Source of the DNA: an uncultured Erysipelotrichaceae bacterium
GTDB taxonomy: Bacteria > Bacillota_I > Bacilli_A > RFN20 > CAG-288
Reading direction: 5' to 3'
Assembly (NCBI GenBank): GCA_902771745.1
Contig: CACXYG010000031.1
Span: 1 to 10,770 of the forward strand
DNA: 10,770 nt
Under the pieces are notes generated by a model. That model saw only the letters and a list, made by a program, of their open reading frames with translations, made no database searches and was not told the DNA's origin. This document shows positions 6,628 through 10,770 of this stretch, piece after piece. A program made the position numbers and the translations under genes. Every line of letters begins with the position of its first letter. Position 1 is the first letter of the stretch.

Positions 6628-7143
6628 ATGAAAGTATCAAACCATACCATTCGACTCTTACAAGCGCATGATGAGAGTGCTTTTGATGAAGTTTATCAGA
6701 AGTATTTTAAGCTACTCAAACACGTTGTCTTAAGTTTGATACCTTCAGACTCCATCGCTGATGACATTGTTCAGGAAGCCTTCTTCAAGATGTATCTGAA
6801 CATTGATGATTACACCTACAACGTCAGTTTCAGTTCCTACCTTGTCACCATCGCTAGGAACATTGCTCTTAATCGTATCAAGGATAGCAAACGATTTGCC
6901 AAAGATTACGATATGGACGCCGTCGCTGATAACAACGATATCGAAAAGAAAGCCTATCAATCAGTCTTGCTTGATAAAATCAGAGCTCTGTTAGAAGAAG
7001 ACGACTATGAAATCTTCGTCATGCGAGCCTACTTCGAATTGCCGTTTAATGAAATTGCCGAAATCTTTAAAACCACCGTCTCCTCGGTGACGAACAAGTA
7101 TCACCGAGCCGTGAAAAAGATTAATAAAGAAATAAAATTATGA
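6628..7143 (+). CDS. RNA polymerase sigma factor, ECF-like (sigma-70 family)
   Basis: The 171-residue protein has the two-domain layout of extracytoplasmic-function sigma factors. Region 2 spans about residues 15-85, with IADDIVQEAFFKMY (43-56) for core binding and FSSYLVTIARNIALNRIK (68-85) for -10 recognition. Region 4 spans about 110-168, with a helix-turn-helix in LPFNEIAEIFKTTVSSVTNKYHRA (138-161) for the -35 element. No region 1 or 3 is present. The gene overlaps the next one by ATGA (7140-7143), the usual sigma/anti-sigma arrangement. No Shine-Dalgarno sequence is seen before the ATG at 6628. A small hairpin (AACAC/GTGTT, 6598-6613) spans the preceding stop codon. Coupling to the serpin-like gene is possible. 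I found no obvious self-regulated promoter. Confidence 0.9.
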   Translation: MKVSNHTIRLLQAHDESAFDEVYQKYFKLLKHVVLSLIPSDSIADDIVQEAFFKMYLNIDDYTYNVSFSSYLVTIARNIALNRIKDSKRFAKDYDMDAVADNNDIEKKAYQSVLLDKIRALLEEDDYEIFVMRAYFELPFNEIAEIFKTTVSSVTNKYHRAVKKINKEIKL

Positions 7144-7799
7144 ACAAGAAATTAAAGGATCAGATCTTCCAGGAAATCGAAAAGGAAGATAATTATCGTG
7201 ATAGATCTCATGAGTTGAAATCTCATATCCTTTTTGCTGAAAAAGAGGAAAAGAGAAGACCACGCATCTGGATTCCCGCTTTAAGTACGGCTTTAGCCGC
7301 TGTTGCGGCTGTTGCCGTCATTGTTCCAACGGTCATTTTGAATAAAAATAACGTCACGAGTAGTAATATCGATGCTATTGCTGAAGCCGATACGGAAGTA
7401 TCAGAATCCGTTGTTGGCAGTCAAGAAGCGTATGCTCCAGAAGCTGGTTCTGCATCGCAAAATGAAGCAACGGAAATCAAGGAATGGAACCAGTACTTCT
7501 CGATAATCGCTTCTCAATACAAGAACAAAGCTACTTTTGGTGATCTGACAGTCATCTGTTATCCAGGAATTCTTCAGGATGGTAAGACCATCGCTATGGG
7601 CTTTAACGTTGAAGTCAAATCTGACTTCACTTTCGATGTGAAACTCTTGTCGTTCAAGGTCAATGGTGTTTTGGAAGATTATTTCTACAACCAGTGTGGC
7701 TATCTGACCATCGATGATTCCGCAAAGAAAAACATCACCGTCATCTATGACAGTGTTGAAGAACCACCTTTTGAGATGAACTTTGCAAACCTTTCCTAA
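7140..7799 (+). CDS. Single-pass membrane protein, probable anti-sigma factor
   Basis: The 219-residue protein has a charged cytoplasmic N-terminus (residues 1-42), one membrane segment (about 43-67, IWIPALSTALAAVAAVAVIV), a low-complexity Ser/Glu/Ala-rich linker (70-115) and an outer domain (116-219) with alternating strands such as TFDVKLLSFKVNGV. Its start overlaps the sigma gene stop by 4 bp, so translation is probably coupled. Topology and position are those of an anti-sigma factor that holds the sigma factor at the membrane. However, the N-terminal region lacks the HxxxCxxC zinc motif of the common ZAS class, and I cannot identify its domain. The outer domain may be the sensor. Its stop overlaps the stop of the convergent GNAT gene. 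Confidence 0.75.
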   Translation: MNKKLKDQIFQEIEKEDNYRDRSHELKSHILFAEKEEKRRPRIWIPALSTALAAVAAVAVIVPTVILNKNNVTSSNIDAIAEADTEVSESVVGSQEAYAPEAGSASQNEATEIKEWNQYFSIIASQYKNKATFGDLTVICYPGILQDGKTIAMGFNVEVKSDFTFDVKLLSFKVNGVLEDYFYNQCGYLTIDDSAKKNITVIYDSVEEPPFEMNFANLS

Positions 7800-8278
7800 A
7801 AGGTTAATCGCATCTGATACCACTTAACATCTCCGTGTGTGGAGATAGAAACGCCTTCATTCTGATACCCGAACTTACTATAGTAGGGTATCAGTTTTTC
7901 TTTGCAGGTTAAAACGATGCCAAGTCTTCCTTCTTCCTTGGCTTTCTTGATGAAATGATTCATCAAATAGGTTCCATAGCCTCTATGTTGATAAGCGGGG
8001 CGGGTAGCAAAACCAAAGACCATCTGCCATTTACCCTTTTCGTCATGAAGACTAGCAGAAGCATACATCAAATCTGTTAAATTTTCTTCGTTGGTGGTAA
8101 AACCATCGATAAAGGAAATGACTTTATCTTTTTCTTCCAACAGATAAAAGTGATTCGGATAGGTTTTTAATCTTTCCTTGAGTTTTTCTTTGCTGCAGGC
8201 TTCCTTGCTGGCAAAGGTCTTATGTTCGATCTGAGCGATGGTTTCTAAATCCGCTAACGTGGCGTTTCTGATATTCAT
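7796..8278 (-). CDS. GNAT family N-acetyltransferase (AANAT-like)
   Basis: This 160-residue protein is a predicted cytoplasmic acetyl-CoA-dependent acetyltransferase. It opens with NIRNATLADLETIAQIE, typical of the first strand and helix. The acetyl-CoA loop is motif A, with Q97-H-R-G100-Y-G102 after RPAY, followed by a helix. FATRPAYQHRGYGTYLMNHF (90-109) spans the core strand and helix. The C-terminal PYYSKFGYQNEGVSIS and HGDVKWYQMRL resemble arylalkylamine N-acetyltransferases, whose members acetylate amines or polyamines. The real substrate is unknown. The gene stands alone, faces away from the DeoR-family gene and overlaps the stop of the upstream convergent gene by 4 bp. Upstream of the ATG only a weak AGAGA precedes it, with TATGAT as a possible -10. 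Confidence 0.9.
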   Translation of the reverse strand: MNIRNATLADLETIAQIEHKTFASKEACSKEKLKERLKTYPNHFYLLEEKDKVISFIDGFTTNEENLTDLMYASASLHDEKGKWQMVFGFATRPAYQHRGYGTYLMNHFIKKAKEEGRLGIVLTCKEKLIPYYSKFGYQNEGVSISTHGDVKWYQMRLTF

Positions 8279-8304
8279 GTCTCTATCTTATCATAGATTC
8301 GTTG

Positions 8305-8333
8305 TTGCATAAATAATCAAAATCAATCATAAT
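8305..8333 (+). promoter_or_regulatory. Promoter of the DeoR-family regulator
   Basis: TTGCAT (8305-8310), an exact 17-bp spacer and CATAAT (8328-8333) form a good sigma-A-type promoter. Transcription would begin near 8340, directly before the ribosome binding site GAGGAA (8343-8348) and the ATG at 8356. The leader is therefore very short. Confidence 0.62.
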
Positions 8334-8355
8334 AGAGCAAAAGAGGAACACAAAT

Positions 8356-9114
8356 ATGGCTGATAACATGTTTACTAGTGAGCGTTTCAAACTCATTTCC
8401 GATTATTTGAAGGAACATTCCAGAGCGACTGTTGATGAATTATCTCACGTTCTTTATGTCTCTCCTGCAACCGTCAGAAGAGATTTGAATGAGATGCAGA
8501 AGTTAGGTATGATTCAAAGAACCCATGGTGGTGCTGTCTTCATCGACAGCGTTGATGAAGTCAACATCTTCGTCCGTATTGAGAAGAACGCTGCGGATAA
8601 AGAGAGAACGGCTAGTATCGCCATTGATAAGATTCCGTTTTTCAATACGGTCTTTATCGATAACTCCTCTACTTGTCTTGCTCTTGCCGAACGTATGAAT
8701 TTCCAATATAAGACAATCATCACCAATGGTCTGCAGCTGGCGGTTAAACTCTCGACGAAGAAAGATGTCAAAGTTATCTTCTTAGGTGGTTTTATTCAGT
8801 ATTCCTCTTATTCTACCGATGGCTCTTTAGCGACTGATATGCTCAATCGTTTCCATATGGATTTGATGCTTTCTAGTTGTGCTGCATTCCGTGAGGATGG
8901 TACTTATGAGTCTACTTTAGAGACCATGGAGATCAAGCATGCGGCTGCTTTACGTTGTGAAAAGCATATCTTACTTGTAGATAAGAACAAGTTTGATCTT
9001 TCTCTTCCTTATCGTACCAGTGAGTTGAAGGATTACGATATGATCTTTACCAATGCCACGGATTCGATGATTGAACCTTATAAAGAAAAAGGTATTAAGA
9101 TCTTCAATAAATAG
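8356..9114 (+). CDS. DeoR/GlpR-family transcriptional regulator
   Basis: This 252-residue cytoplasmic DNA-binding protein matches the family length. The N-terminal helix-turn-helix (residues 8-61) includes ATVDELSHVLYVSPATVRRD and ends in the hallmark RTHGGAVF. The C-terminal sensor domain has the usual elements: IDNSSTCLALAE (101-112), IITNGLQLAVKL (121-132), FLGGF (142-146) and a final LLVDKNKFD (206-214) corresponding to the family's D-x-S-K-F. Members usually repress sugar or nucleoside genes and respond to phosphorylated sugars. The only co-directional neighbour here is a lipoprotein gene 5 bp downstream, so the target may be its own operon or genes outside the window. The start is set by GAGGAA, 7 nt upstream. 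Confidence 0.92.
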   Translation: MADNMFTSERFKLISDYLKEHSRATVDELSHVLYVSPATVRRDLNEMQKLGMIQRTHGGAVFIDSVDEVNIFVRIEKNAADKERTASIAIDKIPFFNTVFIDNSSTCLALAERMNFQYKTIITNGLQLAVKLSTKKDVKVIFLGGFIQYSSYSTDGSLATDMLNRFHMDLMLSSCAAFREDGTYESTLETMEIKHAAALRCEKHILLVDKNKFDLSLPYRTSELKDYDMIFTNATDSMIEPYKEKGIKIFNK

Positions 9115-9119
9115 TCTTT

Positions 9120-10685
9120 ATGAGAAAGGGATTTTTAAGCTTTTTTATCCCGATTTTTATACTGTCAGGTTGTGCTGATAGCAGTTTTACTAAGGCTAGT
9201 AAAGTCAAAGTGATGATGGAAAAAAGCAAAGACTATCATGTCTTACAGTCCATCAAGGAGGTCAACAAAGGTGAGGATGTCACCTTTGATGTCATTCTTC
9301 CAGCTTCGGCGCAGTTAGTCTCCGTCTCTTATGAAAATTATGAAGTGCTAAATCAGGTAGATAACACCTTCGAATTGGTTTTGAAGAATATCCAGTATCC
9401 CGTTGTTGTCAGTATGGAAGTGGCTCGTGAATCTTTCCATTATTATGGGAATGGTGGTGTGACAAAAGACGGAAAAGATGAAGTCAAAGTTCCTATTTAT
9501 CAATATCATTTAAGAGAAAACAGCATCAATGGATATTCCTTCTTTACCAGAGATGGATATCTTCCTTTGGGATGGAATTCCAAAGCCGATGGCACAGGAG
9601 ACTTCATCTCCTTTGGCTCAAGAATTCCTTATGATATTTCTTCGTTATATCTTCAGTGGATCAAGGAAACGGATATCTCTTGTTTTGAAACTAGCCCTGC
9701 TGGTTCGGAACTAGAGATCATCCAATATCATGGGGATGCAACTGAGGTGGTCATTCCTTTGACCATCGATGGTAAGAAGGTTACTGGTATTGCTAAGAAT
9801 GCGTTTGCTTCTTCAAATTTAAAAAGAGTTATTCTGGGAAAGAACGTTCATATCCTTGGAAAGGAAGCTTTTTATGATACTTCATTAGAAGAAGTCTATC
9901 TTTGTGATAGTATCACCTCTCTTGGTTCGTTTGCTTTCCCTTCCAGCGTGAAGAAGATTCATATCAATGCGACGGAATTGCCATGCTTTTCCGGAACCTA
10001 CTATGATACTTTTCCAGATAAGATCGATTATCTAACAAGAATCAAAGACCAGAAGAAAATCGTCTTGTTCTCTGGCTCTTCCACTCGTTATGGTTATGAT
10101 TCCACTCTGATAGAAAAAGCCTATCCGGAATATGCGGTATCCAACATGGGTGTCTTTGCCTATGTCAACATCAAACCGCAGTTAGATGTGATCACTCACT
10201 TTATGAATGAAGGGGATATTCTATTATCTTCACCGGAGTTTGATAACCATTGTTTAGATAATCAATTTGGTCTTACAGATGATTTTGAATGGAATCTATT
10301 TGCCTTCTTTGAGAGCGACTATGATTTATTAGATTACATCGATGTTTCCAACTATCCCCAGTTCTTCCCTTCTTTATCGGAATTCTTAAGAGAAAGAACC
10401 ATGATGTCTAAAAGAGATTACTCCATTGTCGCTAAAAGATTTGATGATGATGAGAATCGTTATTCTTTTGATACTTATAACATGGAAGGAGACTTTATCC
10501 TACCAAGAGAAGGTAATGAAACAGATACACATATCATGCAACCTTTGGATGAATATACTCTAAATACCATCACACCAGAGTTGGTGTCTTCTTTAAATGA
10601 AGTTTATCAATCTTTATTAGATAAGAATCTTAAAGTCTATTGTGAGGTCGCTAGATTCCCATACGCATATTTTTTGAAAAAGTGA
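9120..10685 (+). CDS. Surface lipoprotein: InlB-like repeat, leucine-rich repeat and SGNH-like domain (C-terminus probably truncated)
   Basis: A lipoprotein signal ends in ILSGC (Cys18), predicting lipid anchoring outside the cell. About residues 25-100 form an unrecognised beta-rich region. Residues 105-181 resemble a Listeria-Bacteroides repeat (YYGNGG ... GYLPLGWNSKADGTG ... LYLQW). Residues 186-289 form BspA-type leucine-rich repeats (VTGIAKNAFASSNLKRVILG, LGKEAFYDTSLEEVYL). Residues 312-510 look like an SGNH hydrolase-type domain: LFSGSSTRYGYDS (316-328, Ser321 in the nucleophile position), NMG (342-344) and DILLSSPEFD. The C-terminal D-x-x-H block expected of that fold is absent. The protein stops at VARFPYAYFLKK, a few bases before a terminator. 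The start lies 5 bp after the DeoR-family stop and lacks a Shine-Dalgarno sequence, suggesting coupled translation. Repeats of these types often mediate host or matrix contact. Confidence 0.85.
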   Translation: MRKGFLSFFIPIFILSGCADSSFTKASKVKVMMEKSKDYHVLQSIKEVNKGEDVTFDVILPASAQLVSVSYENYEVLNQVDNTFELVLKNIQYPVVVSMEVARESFHYYGNGGVTKDGKDEVKVPIYQYHLRENSINGYSFFTRDGYLPLGWNSKADGTGDFISFGSRIPYDISSLYLQWIKETDISCFETSPAGSELEIIQYHGDATEVVIPLTIDGKKVTGIAKNAFASSNLKRVILGKNVHILGKEAFYDTSLEEVYLCDSITSLGSFAFPSSVKKIHINATELPCFSGTYYDTFPDKIDYLTRIKDQKKIVLFSGSSTRYGYDSTLIEKAYPEYAVSNMGVFAYVNIKPQLDVITHFMNEGDILLSSPEFDNHCLDNQFGLTDDFEWNLFAFFESDYDLLDYIDVSNYPQFFPSLSEFLRERTMMSKRDYSIVAKRFDDDENRYSFDTYNMEGDFILPREGNETDTHIMQPLDEYTLNTITPELVSSLNEVYQSLLDKNLKVYCEVARFPYAYFLKK

Positions 10686-10687
10686 TG

Positions 10688-10717
10688 AAAAAACGACGGT
10701 TCTCAAGCCGCCGTTTT
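10688..10717 (-). terminator. Rho-independent terminator, better suited to the minus strand
   Basis: AAAACGACGG (10690-10699) and CCGCCGTTTT (10708-10717) form a 10-pair stem around an 8-nt loop. In minus-strand RNA all pairs form (one G-U) and six T follow (10693-10688). In plus-strand RNA one pair is an A-C mismatch and only TTTT follows. It probably ends a minus-strand gene coming from beyond the right edge, and may act less well for the lipoprotein gene. Confidence 0.72.
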
Positions 10718-10721
10718 GCCT

Positions 10722-10739
10722 TGTGTGAATATTCACACA
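10722..10739. repeat. Perfect 18-bp palindrome
   Basis: TGTGTGAATATTCACACA is its own reverse complement. It is followed by CACACAGTGGTGTG, whose CACAC and GTGTG arms can form a competing small hairpin. The role is unknown. An operator or a second intergenic hairpin is possible. The window ends 31 bp later. Confidence 0.5.
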
Positions 10740-10770
10740 GTGGTGTGTTAAATTTGACTCACCCTTTCTT

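Noticed and set aside
1..10770. Search for CRISPR arrays, insertion sequences, tRNA or rRNA genes
   Set aside because: No regularly spaced direct repeats, transposase-like protein, terminal inverted repeats or tRNA/rRNA-like sequence were seen.

Overview
The window is ordinary bacterial chromosome from a low-GC Bacillota. The signals are AGGAGG/GAGGAA ribosome binding sites, sigma-A-like promoters, hairpin-plus-T-run terminators and two LxGC lipoproteins. TGA is used as a stop. Oxygen-sensitive Fe-S flavoenzyme content, BspA-type leucine-rich repeats and a Listeria-Bacteroides repeat suggest a host-associated anaerobe, perhaps Erysipelotrichia or a related gut lineage. The taxonomic guess is inference. 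I see no mobile element, CRISPR array, tRNA or rRNA.

Layout. (1) 103-1071 (+) is an aldo/keto reductase with an intact catalytic tetrad. It converges on (2) a minus-strand three-gene operon, 4554-1172: a 90-aa predicted beta-rich protein, a 912-aa multi-domain Fe-S/FAD oxidoreductase of the GltD type, and a HypA-like zinc protein. An unusual nested pair of terminators lies between the two units. The operon has a candidate promoter overlapped by a perfect 16-bp palindrome (4682-4697), followed by a leader of about 110 nt with a hairpin. (3) 5311-4775 (-) is a LOG/TIGR00730-family protein with its own promoter and a strong terminator. (4) 5422-7799 (+) is a close-packed group: a lipid-anchored serpin-like protein, an ECF-like sigma factor and a single-pass membrane protein placed like an anti-sigma factor. 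(5) 8278-7796 (-) is a GNAT acetyltransferase whose stop overlaps the stop of the preceding plus-strand gene. (6) 8356-10685 (+) is a DeoR-family regulator followed 5 bp later by a cell-surface lipoprotein (InlB-like repeat, leucine-rich repeat, SGNH-like domain) whose C-terminus looks cut short just before a terminator.

How the parts may work together. The minus operon looks like a regulated redox unit in which an Fe-S flavoprotein moves electrons between NAD(P)H and an unknown partner. The serpin/sigma/membrane-protein group looks like an envelope-sensing unit with a surface protein as its first gene. The DeoR-lipoprotein pair looks like a two-gene operon. All three proposals are inferred from gene order. 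None is proven by the sequence alone.
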